Source of the DNA: JAVJST01 sp040219295
GTDB taxonomy: Bacteria; Pseudomonadota; Alphaproteobacteria; Rhodospirillales; Casp-alpha2
DNA: 64,000 bases
NCBI GenBank assembly: GCA_040219295.1
Contig: JAVJST010000005.1
Location: forward strand, 1 to 64,000
Reading direction: 5' to 3'
This document shows, one piece after another, positions 35,920 to 43,976 of the stretch (position 1 is its first letter; every line of letters starts with the position of its first letter). Position numbers and translations under genes: made by a program. The notes beneath the pieces were generated by a model that worked only from the letters and a program-made list of their open reading frames with translations, searched no databases and was not told the DNA's origin.

Positions 35920-37098
35920 TCAGGACTTGTTCAGGAACGCCTTGATGTTGCGCGCGGCCTGGCGGATGCGCTGCGGATTCTCGACAAGCCCGAGACGCAC
36001 GAAACCCTCGCCGTATTCGCCGAAACCCACACCGGGCGAGACCGCGACGTCGGCCTGCGCGAGGAGTTGCGTCGAGAACTCGAGCGATCCGAGGTTGGCG
36101 AAGCGTTCGGGGATCGGCGCCCAGGCGAACATGCTGGCGGGTGGCGATGGGATCGACCAGCCGGCCTGGCTGAAGCTCTCGACCAGTACGTCGCGGCGAC
36201 CCTTGTAGAGTGCGCGCATCTCGTCGACGCAGTCCTGCGGCCCGTTGAGCGCGGTGGTCGCGGCGACCTGGATGGCGGTGAACGCACCATAGTCGAGATA
36301 GCTCTTGACCCGCGCCAGGGCGGCAATCAGCGTCGGATTGCCGGCGCAGAAGCCGATGCGCCAGCCCGGCATGGAATAGGTCTTCGACATCGAGGTGAAC
36401 TCAACGGCGATATCCTTGGCGCCGGGGATTTGGAAGATCGAGGGCGGCGGGTCGCCGTCGAAGAAGACCTCGGCATAGGCGAGGTCCGAGATAACGTAGA
36501 TGCCGTGCTTGCGGCAAAAGCCGACGACGTCGTCGTAGAACGCCAGATCGACCACGTCGGCGGTCGGATTGGCCGGATAGTTCAGCACCAGCGCCAGCGG
36601 CGTCGGTACCGAGTGCCGCACGGCGCGCTCCAACTGGTCGATGATCTCGGCCGCCGTGCCGCGCCGGTAATGCCGGATCGAGGCGCCGGCGATGATGAAG
36701 CCGAAGGCGTGGATCGGGTAGGCCGGGCTCGGCGCCAGGATGACGTCGCCCGGGCTGGTGATCGCCTGGGCCAGGTTGGCGAGGCCCTCCTTCGAGCCCA
36801 ACGTGGCGATGACCTCCGTCTCCGGGTCGAGCTCGACGCCGAAACGGCGCTTGTAGTAGGCGCAGAGCGCGCGCCTCAGGCCGGGGATGCCGCGTGACGT
36901 CGAGTAACGGTGAATCCGCGGGTCGCCGACGACTTCGGCGAGCTTGGCGACGACGTGGGCGGGCGGCGGCTGGTCCGGGTTGCCCATGCCGAAATCTATG
37001 ACGTCCTCGCCGCGGGCGCGGGCCGCCGCCTTGAGCTTGTTGACCTGGTCGAAGACGTACGGCGGCAGTCGCTGAATTTTGTGAAACTGGTCTCGCAT
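35920..37098 (-). CDS. AlaC-like class I aminotransferase
   Basis: A 392-residue PLP enzyme of aminotransferase class I. It opens FHKIQRLPPYVFDQVNKLK, then GMGNPDQPPPAHVV, HRYSTSRGIPGLRRAL, NYPANPTADV, and the PLP lysine Lys239 in SMSKTYSMPGWRIGF. These match the alanine-forming AlaC/YfbQ group more than LL-diaminopimelate aminotransferase, although the two are related. It likely makes alanine from pyruvate and glutamate. The family start suggests ATG 37098; ATG 37119 is an alternative and neither has a clear ribosome site. It converges on the LysR gene with two bases between. Confidence 0.85.
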   Translation of the reverse strand: MRDQFHKIQRLPPYVFDQVNKLKAAARARGEDVIDFGMGNPDQPPPAHVVAKLAEVVGDPRIHRYSTSRGIPGLRRALCAYYKRRFGVELDPETEVIATLGSKEGLANLAQAITSPGDVILAPSPAYPIHAFGFIIAGASIRHYRRGTAAEIIDQLERAVRHSVPTPLALVLNYPANPTADVVDLAFYDDVVGFCRKHGIYVISDLAYAEVFFDGDPPPSIFQIPGAKDIAVEFTSMSKTYSMPGWRIGFCAGNPTLIAALARVKSYLDYGAFTAIQVAATTALNGPQDCVDEMRALYKGRRDVLVESFSQAGWSIPSPPASMFAWAPIPERFANLGSLEFSTQLLAQADVAVSPGVGFGEYGEGFVRLGLVENPQRIRQAARNIKAFLNKS

Positions 37099-37170
37099 GA
37101 CACGATATTGATCGGGCATGGCCCGGGCGTCTGCAAGCACATATCGGCACGATACGGCGGAACGCGACGA

Positions 37171-37815
37171 TCAGGAGCGCGGTAGCCTGAAACGCCGGTC
37201 TTCGGGGCGCTCTTCCGCCCCGTCGTCATTCCCGTCGTCGTCGCCGTCGCCGATTCCACGGTGCCATTCCTCGATACCGTCGAAGGATGCGTAGTTGGCG
37301 TGGATGCCGCCGTCGCGATAGGCCTCGCGCATGTCCTCGTCTTCGCTCTCGTCGAGATCGAACATCAGGTGCACCGGCGCGTTGTCGTCCTCGTCCGGAT
37401 CGTAGGTGTCGTCGGCCTCGGCATCTCGGCTCAGGGTTTCGATAATCAGCAGCGATTCCCGGTAGTGTTCCAAATCCTCGCGCATCTCGTCGGAGATCGC
37501 CTGGTAGGGTCTCAGAAACCAAGTCAAAAGACCGCCCGGGATGCCGAGCAGCAACCACGCCGGCAGCTGTAGCAAGGTGAGGGCGAGCGGATCCCATACA
37601 AACGGGGCAACCGCTTCGACCCGGATTTCCGTCAGAATCAGGGTGCGCGGCGAAAGCGAGTACCAGAGATCGTAGGCCGGGACGATGAGACTTGAGAATC
37701 CGAATCCGGTGGATGTCGCCAACGGCTCCGCCGCGCCGGCGATAAAGGCGGCGGCAAGCAGCGCCCAACCCGCATAGAACAGAATCCGTCGCACGGCGAA
37801 AGCATACCCCTTCAA
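37171..37815 (-). CDS. Membrane protein of unknown function with acidic tail
   Basis: A 214-residue protein with two hydrophobic segments, about 10-30 (ILFYAGWALLAAAFIAGAAE) and 78-102 (LALTLLQLPAWLLLGIPGGL). A cytosolic half strongly enriched in Asp/Glu follows (DDTYDPDEDDNAPVH, DESEDEDMREAYRDGG) and ends in a Gly/Asp-rich stretch. Between the helices lies a short external loop with VPAYDLWYSLSPRTL. I do not recognise the family. It is upstream of the aminotransferase on the same strand and downstream of the Crp/Fnr-type gene, with no obvious link to either. Confidence 0.65.
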   Translation of the reverse strand: MKGYAFAVRRILFYAGWALLAAAFIAGAAEPLATSTGFGFSSLIVPAYDLWYSLSPRTLILTEIRVEAVAPFVWDPLALTLLQLPAWLLLGIPGGLLTWFLRPYQAISDEMREDLEHYRESLLIIETLSRDAEADDTYDPDEDDNAPVHLMFDLDESEDEDMREAYRDGGIHANYASFDGIEEWHRGIGDGDDDGNDDGAEERPEDRRFRLPRS

Positions 37816-37857
37816 AGGCCGATGCCGAAGCGCTAACTGGTGACGTGGCTCACGATG

Positions 37858-38580
37858 TCAGCGGGTTCGGTCGCGGGCCGGGCGCTTCCGCGATTCGAAC
37901 TGGCAATGGGCTTCGAGGCGCCGCCGGTCTTCGATTTCGACCCGGTGTCCCTCGAGCCGCACCCCGACCTCGGCGAGCCGCGAGAAACTCCGCGACAGGC
38001 TCTCCGGGGTCATGCCGAGCCGTGCTGCGATCAGCGACTTCTCATACGGCAGGTAGACCGTACACGGCGAGTCCTGGTTGACACACATCTCCAGCAGAAA
38101 AATACCGATGCGCTGCGGCGCGTTGCGCGTCTTCAGTCTCTCGAGATCGTTGACCATGCCGTGCAGGTGCCACGCCATGGCGCCCAGCATGCTCATGGCG
38201 ATGTCGGGATCCGCCTTGATCTCCGATCTCAATCTTTCATGGGCGATAGCGCAAAGCCGGGTGGACTCGACTGCCTCCGCCGATGCCGGATAGACGCCTG
38301 TCAGGAACGCCGCGGCCTCGGCGAACGTCTCGCCTGGTCCGAACACGCCCAGTACGGCCTCCTCACCCTGGGGGGTGTCGCGGTAGATCTTCACCCACCC
38401 CTCCAGAACGACGAAAATGTGCCTCGCCGGATCGCCCTTGCGAAACACCGTCTGGCCCTTGTCATAGGTTCTGACCGTGCCCGGGCCGACAAGCGACGCA
38501 AGCACGGCGCGGTCGACCCGGCCGAGCAGGCGGGTGCGTGCAAGAACCGCGATATCCGTTTCCGACAGCATCAGGGGCAC
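37858..38580 (-). CDS. Crp/Fnr-family regulator of the nap operon (DNR-like)
   Basis: A 240-residue Crp/Fnr protein. A cyclic-nucleotide-type beta roll spans residues 20-125 (KGQTVFRKGDPARHIFVVLE, FGPGETFAEAAAF), then a dimer helix and a C-terminal helix-turn-helix (LIAARLGMTPESLSRSFSRL). The recognition helix E-S-x-S-R fits a TTGA-type half-site. The N-terminal cysteine cluster that holds the iron-sulfur centre of FNR is absent, so it is more like DNR/NnrR-type regulators that respond to NO or other cues. It is divergent from napEDABC, and a TTGAC-N4-GTCAA site lies 14 bases above its start, so it probably controls both itself and nap. Confidence 0.88.
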   Translation of the reverse strand: MPLMLSETDIAVLARTRLLGRVDRAVLASLVGPGTVRTYDKGQTVFRKGDPARHIFVVLEGWVKIYRDTPQGEEAVLGVFGPGETFAEAAAFLTGVYPASAEAVESTRLCAIAHERLRSEIKADPDIAMSMLGAMAWHLHGMVNDLERLKTRNAPQRIGIFLLEMCVNQDSPCTVYLPYEKSLIAARLGMTPESLSRSFSRLAEVGVRLEGHRVEIEDRRRLEAHCQFESRKRPARDRTR

Positions 38581-38594
38581 TCCTTGATCCCGTT

Positions 38595-38608
38595 TTGACT
38601 TATGTCAA
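38595..38608. promoter_or_regulatory. FNR/DNR-type box upstream of napE
   Basis: TTGAC-TTAT-GTCAA is a perfect palindrome of the Crp/Fnr class. A -10-like TACCTT sits at 38631-38636. If transcription starts near 38643 the box is centred at -41.5, the classic class II activator position for napEDABC. It also overlaps the promoter zone of the divergent regulator gene. Confidence 0.75.
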
Positions 38609-38689
38609 GGCGGCGGGGGCGGCAAGCGATTACCTTGGCGAAATACTCCCCCGATGTCGTTCCTCGGGGCCGGCGATGAAGGTGCCACG

Positions 38690-38863
38690 ATGACTGCTGA
38701 ACCGACCACGATGCCGCCGCCGGACCGGAAACGGGAGACTTACGTTTTCCTGGTCACCTGTTTTGTCATCATTCCCGGCCTCGCGGTCGCGTTCACCGGC
38801 GCCTACGGATTGGCCATCTGGCTGTCCCAGCTTTTCCTCGGGCCGCCGGGTCCGCCGGGTTGA
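38690..38863 (+). CDS. napE: Periplasmic nitrate reductase subunit NapE
   Basis: A 57-residue single-helix membrane protein. The helix is about residues 15-45 (TYVFLVTCFVIIPGLAVAFT) after a charged RKRE stretch, and it ends with the NapE-typical GLAIWLSQLFLGPPG. Its role in nitrate reduction is not defined and it is dispensable in some species. It is the first nap gene, just downstream of the Fnr-type box. ATG 38690 follows GAAGG; a longer frame from 38654 is less likely. Confidence 0.82.
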   Translation: MTAEPTTMPPPDRKRETYVFLVTCFVIIPGLAVAFTGAYGLAIWLSQLFLGPPGPPG

Positions 38864-38882
38864 GCCGCGGCAAGGGGGCAGG

Positions 38883-39164
38883 ATGAGCGAAACCCACGTA
38901 TCCAGTCTCGTCGTGCATGTCCGTCCGGACCGGATGGATGAGGTGCGCGCCGCAATCCTTGGCGCCGGCGCCGAGATTCCGGTCGAGAGCCCAACCGGAA
39001 AGATCGTTGCCGTGCTCGAGTCAGCGCATGAATCCGACATCACGCGTTTTGCCGACGCGATCGCGGTGCGCGAAGGTGTGATCGCCGCCAATCTCGTTTT
39101 TCATCTGATCGACGACTTCGGCTCGGACGACGAGCCGCTGCACGATAGTGGAGATGCCCCATGA
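38883..39164 (+). CDS. napD: NapA maturation chaperone NapD
   Basis: A 93-residue ferredoxin-fold chaperone: HVSSLVVHVRPDRMDEVRAA, IPVESPTGKIVAVLES and REGVIAANLVFHLIDD match NapD. It binds the twin-arginine signal of NapA and holds back export until the molybdenum cofactor is in place. GGGGGCAGG precedes ATG 38883, and the gene overlaps napA by four bases, coupling chaperone and enzyme synthesis. Confidence 0.93.
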   Translation: MSETHVSSLVVHVRPDRMDEVRAAILGAGAEIPVESPTGKIVAVLESAHESDITRFADAIAVREGVIAANLVFHLIDDFGSDDEPLHDSGDAP

Positions 39165-41665
39165 CAATGCGTCCCTTGACCCGCCGCCAGGTCCTGAAGT
39201 CCCAGGCAACGATTGCCGCGGCGGCGGCGGCCGGACTCAGCCTTCCCGCCGAAGCCCAGAACCTGGTGACGGCGAAGGACCAGACCGGCCTGACGTGGTC
39301 GAAGGCGCCGTGCCGGTTCTGCGGCACCGGCTGTTCGGTGATGGTCGCGACGAAGAACGACCGTGTTGTCGCCACCCATGGCGATGTGAAGGCCGAAGTG
39401 AACAAGGGGCTCAACTGCGTCAAGGGCTACTTCCTGTCGAAGATCATGTACGGCTCGGACCGGCTGACCCAGCCGCTGCTGCGCAAGAAGAACGGACGCT
39501 TCGACAAGGACGGCGAGTTCACCTCGGTCAGCTGGGACGAAGCCTTCGACATCATGGCCGAGAAGTTCAAGAAGGCGCTGAAGGAGAAGGGTCCGACCGC
39601 GGTCGGCATGTTCGGCTCAGGCCAGTGGACCGTGTGGGAAGGCTACGCGGCGTCGAAGCTTTACAAGGCCGGGTTCCGCTCCAACAACATCGATCCCAAT
39701 GCGCGCCACTGCATGGCGTCGGCCGTCGGTGGGTTCATGCGGACTTTCGGCATGGACGAGCCGATGGGCTGCTATGACGACTTCGAGCACGCCGACGCGT
39801 TCGTGCTCTGGGGTTCGAACATGGCGGAAATGCATCCCATCCTGTGGACCCGTCTGACGGACCGGCGGCTCAGCCATCCGCATGTCGAGGTCTGTGTGCT
39901 GTCGACGTTCGAACACCGGTGCTTCGAACTGGCCGACCTGCCGATGATCTTCACGCCGCATTCGGATCTGGCGATCCTCAACTTCATCGCCAACTACATC
40001 ATCCAGAACGGCGGCGTGAACTACGATTTTGTCAACCGCCACACCAACTTCCGGCGCGGCAATCCAGATATCGGGTACGGGCTGCGGCCCGAGCATCCGC
40101 TCGAGCAGGCAGCCAGGAACAACGACAAGGTCGGGGGCTCCGAGCCGATGTCGTTCGACGAGTTCGCCGCGTTCGTTTCCGAGTATACCCTCGAGAAGGC
40201 GCACGAGATGTCGGGCGTCCCGAAAGAGGCGCTGCTTCAGCTCGCGAAGATCTACGCCGATCCGTCGAAGAAAGTCATGTCGTTGTGGACCATGGGCGTG
40301 AACCAGCACACGCGCGGCGTCTGGGTCAACAACCTGATCTACAACATCCACCTGCTGACCGGAAAGATCGCCGAACCGGGCAACAGTCCGTTTTCCCTGA
40401 CCGGCCAACCGTCCGCCTGCGGCACGGCGCGCGAGGTCGGGACGTTCGCCCACCGCCTGCCGGCCGACCTGGTCGTCATGAACCCGGAACACCGGGCGTA
40501 TGCCGAGACGATCTGGAAACTGCCCGAGGGCACCATCCCCGAGAAGCCCGGCTACCACGCCGTGTTGCAGAACCGCATGCTCAAGGACGGCAAGCTCAAC
40601 GCCTACTGGGTCCAGGTCAACAACAACATGCAGGCCGCACCGAACATGCTGGAGGAGGGCCTTCCCGGCTATCGGAACCCGGACAACTTCATCGTCGTTT
40701 CCGACGCATATCCGACGGTAACCGCGCAGGCCGCCGACCTGATCCTGCCGACGGCCATGTGGGTCGAGAAGGAAGGCGCCTACGGCAACGCCGAGCGGCG
40801 CACCCAGTTCTGGTACGAACTGGTGCCGGCACCCGGCGAATCGAAATCCGACCTGTGGCAGGTCATGGAGTTTTCCAAGCGCTTCAAGGTCGAGGAGGTC
40901 TGGCCCGCCGAATTGATCGCGCAGAAGCCGGAATACGCCGGCAAGACCCTCTATGAGATCCTGTTTCGCAACGGTGAGGTCGACAAGTACCCGCTGTCCG
41001 AAACGTCGCCCGATTACGGCAATCACGAGTCCCAGGATTTCGGCTTCTACGTCCAGAAGGGCTTGTTCGAGGAATACGCCGGTTTCGGCCGTGGCCACGC
41101 CCACGACCTGGCGCCATTCGACACCTATCACAATGAACGCGGCCTGCGCTGGCCGGTGGTCAACGGCGAGGAAACCCGCTGGCGCTATCGCGAGGGCTAC
41201 GACCCCTATGTCGAGAAGGGCAAGGGCGTGCAGTTCTACGGCAAGCCCGACGGCAAGGCGGTGATCTTCGCGCTGCCCTATGAGCCGCCGGCCGAGAGCC
41301 CGGACGACGAGTACCCGTTCTGGCTGACCACGGGGCGCGTGCTCGAGCACTGGCACTCCGGGTCGATGACCCAGCGCGTGCCGGAGCTCTATCGCGCGGT
41401 GCCCGACGCGCTTTGCTACATGCATCCGGACGACGCCGCGGCGCTCGAGTTGCGGCGGGGTTCGGAGATCGAGGTCGTGTCGCGGCGCGGGTCGATCCGA
41501 ACCCGGGTCGAAACGCGCGGGCGCAACAAGCCGCCGCGCGGACTGGTGTTCGTGCCGTGGTTCGACGCCAGCCAGCTGATCAACAAGGTCACGCTCGACG
41601 CCACCGATCCGATCTCCAAGCAGACGGATTTCAAGAAGTGCGCCGTGCGGATCGAAAAAGTCTGA
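39161..41665 (+). CDS. napA: Periplasmic nitrate reductase catalytic subunit NapA
   Basis: An 834-residue molybdenum enzyme that reduces nitrate to nitrite in the periplasm. A Tat signal (RPLTRRQVLKSQA) begins it. The [4Fe-4S] ligands are Cys51, 54, 58 and 86 (CRFCGTGC...NCVKG) and the molybdenum ligand is Cys184 (NARHCMASAVGGF). The C-terminal cofactor-binding domain is complete (FWLTTGRVLEHWHSGSMTQR). The length is that of canonical NapA. It follows napD with ATGA overlap and leads napB. The system lacks napFGH, so electrons come from quinol through NapC. Confidence 0.98.
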   Translation: MTMRPLTRRQVLKSQATIAAAAAAGLSLPAEAQNLVTAKDQTGLTWSKAPCRFCGTGCSVMVATKNDRVVATHGDVKAEVNKGLNCVKGYFLSKIMYGSDRLTQPLLRKKNGRFDKDGEFTSVSWDEAFDIMAEKFKKALKEKGPTAVGMFGSGQWTVWEGYAASKLYKAGFRSNNIDPNARHCMASAVGGFMRTFGMDEPMGCYDDFEHADAFVLWGSNMAEMHPILWTRLTDRRLSHPHVEVCVLSTFEHRCFELADLPMIFTPHSDLAILNFIANYIIQNGGVNYDFVNRHTNFRRGNPDIGYGLRPEHPLEQAARNNDKVGGSEPMSFDEFAAFVSEYTLEKAHEMSGVPKEALLQLAKIYADPSKKVMSLWTMGVNQHTRGVWVNNLIYNIHLLTGKIAEPGNSPFSLTGQPSACGTAREVGTFAHRLPADLVVMNPEHRAYAETIWKLPEGTIPEKPGYHAVLQNRMLKDGKLNAYWVQVNNNMQAAPNMLEEGLPGYRNPDNFIVVSDAYPTVTAQAADLILPTAMWVEKEGAYGNAERRTQFWYELVPAPGESKSDLWQVMEFSKRFKVEEVWPAELIAQKPEYAGKTLYEILFRNGEVDKYPLSETSPDYGNHESQDFGFYVQKGLFEEYAGFGRGHAHDLAPFDTYHNERGLRWPVVNGEETRWRYREGYDPYVEKGKGVQFYGKPDGKAVIFALPYEPPAESPDDEYPFWLTTGRVLEHWHSGSMTQRVPELYRAVPDALCYMHPDDAAALELRRGSEIEVVSRRGSIRTRVETRGRNKPPRGLVFVPWFDASQLINKVTLDATDPISKQTDFKKCAVRIEKV

Positions 41666-41679
41666 GCGGGGAGGCGACC

Positions 41680-42156
41680 ATGAAAACCAAACGGCATCCC
41701 ACGTTCGTCGTCCTCGTTGCCGCCCTGGTGTCCGGCGGGTTGCTGGCCGTGACGGCGGCCGCCCAGGAAGCGACGACCGGCCTGCGCGGCCTCGCACCGC
41801 TCTACGGGAACGCCGAGGCGCCGCGCATCCCGGCGACCGAGGAGACCGCGAAGCAGCGTATCCGCGCTTACCCCGAGCAGCCGCCGACGATTCCGCACAA
41901 GATCGACGGCTATCAGCTCGACAAGAACGGCAACCAGTGCCTGTCGTGCCATGCGCGCAACCGCGTGTCCGAGAGCGGCGCGCCCATGCTTAGCGTGACC
42001 CACTTCATGGACCGCGACGGACAGTTCCTGGCGACCGTGTCGCCGCGGCGTTACTTCTGCAACCAGTGTCACGTGGTGCAGACCGAAACCGAGCCCCTCG
42101 TCGGCAACACGTTCGTCGACATCGACACGTTGCTCGGCAACGCGGCGGCCCAGTGA
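41680..42156 (+). CDS. napB: Periplasmic nitrate reductase diheme cytochrome c subunit NapB
   Basis: A 158-residue secreted cytochrome with a signal peptide (FVVLVAALVSGGLLAVTAAA) and two c-type heme sites, CLSCH and CNQCH. The spacing and flanking patterns (PPTIPHKIDGYQLDKNGNQ, VSPRRYFCNQCH) are those of NapB. It passes electrons from NapC to NapA. GGGGAGG precedes ATG 41680, 14 bases after the napA stop. Confidence 0.96.
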   Translation: MKTKRHPTFVVLVAALVSGGLLAVTAAAQEATTGLRGLAPLYGNAEAPRIPATEETAKQRIRAYPEQPPTIPHKIDGYQLDKNGNQCLSCHARNRVSESGAPMLSVTHFMDRDGQFLATVSPRRYFCNQCHVVQTETEPLVGNTFVDIDTLLGNAAAQ

Positions 42157-42178
42157 TGCAGGCGGCCGGGAGCAAGCC

Positions 42179-42778
42179 ATGACGCGCTTGAAGGAACTCG
42201 TTGCCGCGTTCTGGCGGACGTTCACGCGGCCGGCCGCCTACCTCAGCCTCGGCACCCTGACGGTCGGCGGGTTCGTCGCGGGCGTCATCTTCTGGGGCGG
42301 CTTCAATACCGCGCTCGAACTGACCAACACCGAGACGTTCTGCATCAGCTGTCACGAGATGCGCGACAACGTCTACCAGGAGCTGCGCTCGACGATTCAC
42401 TTCACCAACCGGTCCGGCGTGCGGGCGACATGCCCCGACTGCCACGTGCCGCACGAATGGACCGACAAGATCGCCCGCAAGATGCAGGCGTCCAAGGAGG
42501 TCTGGGGCAAGATCTTCGGGACCATCAACACCCGCGAGAAGTTCGAGAACAAGCGGCTGGAGCTTGCCAAGCACGAGTGGGCACGGCTTTCGGCAAACGA
42601 CTCGCTCGAATGCCGCAACTGCCACAGCGAGGAGTACATGGATTTCTCGGTGCAGAGCCCGCGTGCCGCGGTCGCGCACGAGACCTACCTGGCGACCGGC
42701 GACAAGACCTGTATCGATTGTCACAAGGGAATCGCCCACCAACTGCCCAACATGGCCGGCGTCGAGGGCTGGAACTAG
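42179..42778 (+). CDS. napC: Tetraheme quinol dehydrogenase NapC
   Basis: A 199-residue membrane-anchored NapC/NirT cytochrome. One N-terminal helix (about 18-42, YLSLGTLTVGGFVAGVIFWG) anchors a periplasmic domain with four hemes at CISCH, CPDCH, CRNCH and CIDCH. It oxidises membrane quinol and reduces NapB, completing a minimal napEDABC chain. GGGAGCAAGCC lies before ATG 42179. It ends 40 bases before the first hemerythrin gene and is probably cotranscribed with it. Confidence 0.97.
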   Translation: MTRLKELVAAFWRTFTRPAAYLSLGTLTVGGFVAGVIFWGGFNTALELTNTETFCISCHEMRDNVYQELRSTIHFTNRSGVRATCPDCHVPHEWTDKIARKMQASKEVWGKIFGTINTREKFENKRLELAKHEWARLSANDSLECRNCHSEEYMDFSVQSPRAAVAHETYLATGDKTCIDCHKGIAHQLPNMAGVEGWN

Positions 42779-42818
42779 AGCGACCGGGCCGGCCGACCCG
42801 ATACCGGGAGAGGCGACG

Positions 42819-43421
42819 ATGACGGAAACGAAACCGCTCGACGGCATAGGCGTCATCCGACAGGAACACCGCAATCTGGCAAAGGTTCTGAAGTTCCTGG
42901 AGGCCGAGGCTCAGCGCTACCAAACTACCGGGGCGGCACCGGACTTCGGGCTTCTCGACTCGGTATTCGCCTACGTCGACGGCTTTCTCAACACGCAGCA
43001 CCACCCCAAGGAAAACCTCTATCTGTTTGCCGAACTGCGGCTGCGCCGGCCCGATATCGCGGGCACTCTCGACTTGCTGGAACGCCAGCATCGTGATGGT
43101 GCGCTGGTTCTTGCCCGCGCCCGTGCCGCGGCGAAATCGCTCATGGACACGGACGACCGCGCGGCGTTCCGCCAGGCGGTCGCGCGCTATTGCCAGTTCG
43201 AGTTCGATCACATGCGTCTCGAGGAGGATACGGTCATCCCGGCCGCCGAAGAGAGCCTGACGGCCGCCGACAAGGCCGTCATGGATCGGGCCTTCACGGA
43301 CAATCACCACGACCCGCTGTTCGGCGCCGGCCGCTCGGCCGAATTCGAACGCCTGTTCGAGTTTGTGCGGGCAAGGTGCGCGACGGGCGGCGTCGGCAAC
43401 GAAGAGGGAGAAGAGCCATGA
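42819..43421 (+). CDS. Hemerythrin-domain protein 1
   Basis: A 200-residue four-helix hemerythrin/HHE protein with the di-iron ligand set in order: His17 (RQEHRNL), His61-His62 and Glu65 (QHHPKENLYLF), His91 (RQHRDG), His131 and Glu135 or 136 (FDHMRLEED). Such proteins bind O2 or NO, or act in iron-sulfur repair and oxidant defence. It sits right after napC and overlaps a second hemerythrin gene by ATGA, so an activity linked to nitrate respiration, such as NO handling or oxygen sensing, is plausible. GGGAGAGG precedes ATG 42819. Confidence 0.88.
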   Translation: MTETKPLDGIGVIRQEHRNLAKVLKFLEAEAQRYQTTGAAPDFGLLDSVFAYVDGFLNTQHHPKENLYLFAELRLRRPDIAGTLDLLERQHRDGALVLARARAAAKSLMDTDDRAAFRQAVARYCQFEFDHMRLEEDTVIPAAEESLTAADKAVMDRAFTDNHHDPLFGAGRSAEFERLFEFVRARCATGGVGNEEGEEP

Positions 43422-43972
43422 CGACCCAGCCGGTAATCGATCTGCTGCGTGACGAACACCGCGTCATGCAGGCGATGTTCGCCGTCATCGACGAGGAAAT
43501 GGAGGCGTTCTCGACCGGCGGCGCGGCCGATTTCGAGCGGCTGCTTGCGGCGGTCGAGTACTGCCATGCCTACCCGGGCGCGCGGCACCATCCGAAGGAA
43601 GACATCGTTTTCGGGTTCCTGCAGGAACGCGATCCCGACGCCGCCGAGAAGATGGGCGATCTGGCGGCGGAGCACAAGATTCTGGGCAACTACACGCGGC
43701 GGTTCAAATCGGCGATCGAACGCGTGCTGCGGCAAGAGAACATCGACAAGGAGCAGTTGTCGGCGCTGGCCAATGACTATGCGACGTTCCTCAGGCGCCA
43801 TATGCGGACCGAGGAAACCGTGATCTTCCCCGCGGCGCTGGCGGCCTTGACGGCGGCGGATTGGCAGGATGTCGGCGACCAGATCGCCGCGCTCGGCGCC
43901 GACACGCCGGACCCCGCCACCGAGGCGCGTTTCGAAAAGCTGCGCGACACCATCGCGTCGACCGACGGTTAG
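43418..43972 (+). CDS. Hemerythrin-domain protein 2
   Basis: A 184-residue HHE four-helix protein with ligands His14 (RDEHRVM), His57-His58 and Glu61 (RHHPKEDIVFGF), His86 (AEHKIL), His128 and Glu132-133 (RRHMRTEETVIFP). It is similar in layout to the preceding gene and overlaps it, suggesting an old duplication followed by divergence; the two could form a heteromeric pair. The next gene is a LysR on the opposite strand ending four bases away, so this is the end of the nap transcript. Confidence 0.88.
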   Translation: MTTQPVIDLLRDEHRVMQAMFAVIDEEMEAFSTGGAADFERLLAAVEYCHAYPGARHHPKEDIVFGFLQERDPDAAEKMGDLAAEHKILGNYTRRFKSAIERVLRQENIDKEQLSALANDYATFLRRHMRTEETVIFPAALAALTAADWQDVGDQIAALGADTPDPATEARFEKLRDTIASTDG

Positions 43973-43976
43973 GTTG

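Noticed and set aside
37858..38580. Oxygen-sensing FNR
   Set aside because: The N-terminal cysteine cluster for the iron-sulfur centre is missing.
39617..41797. 726-residue minus-strand open frame
   Set aside because: Antisense to napA, whose motifs are complete; product is low-complexity His/Arg/Val-rich.
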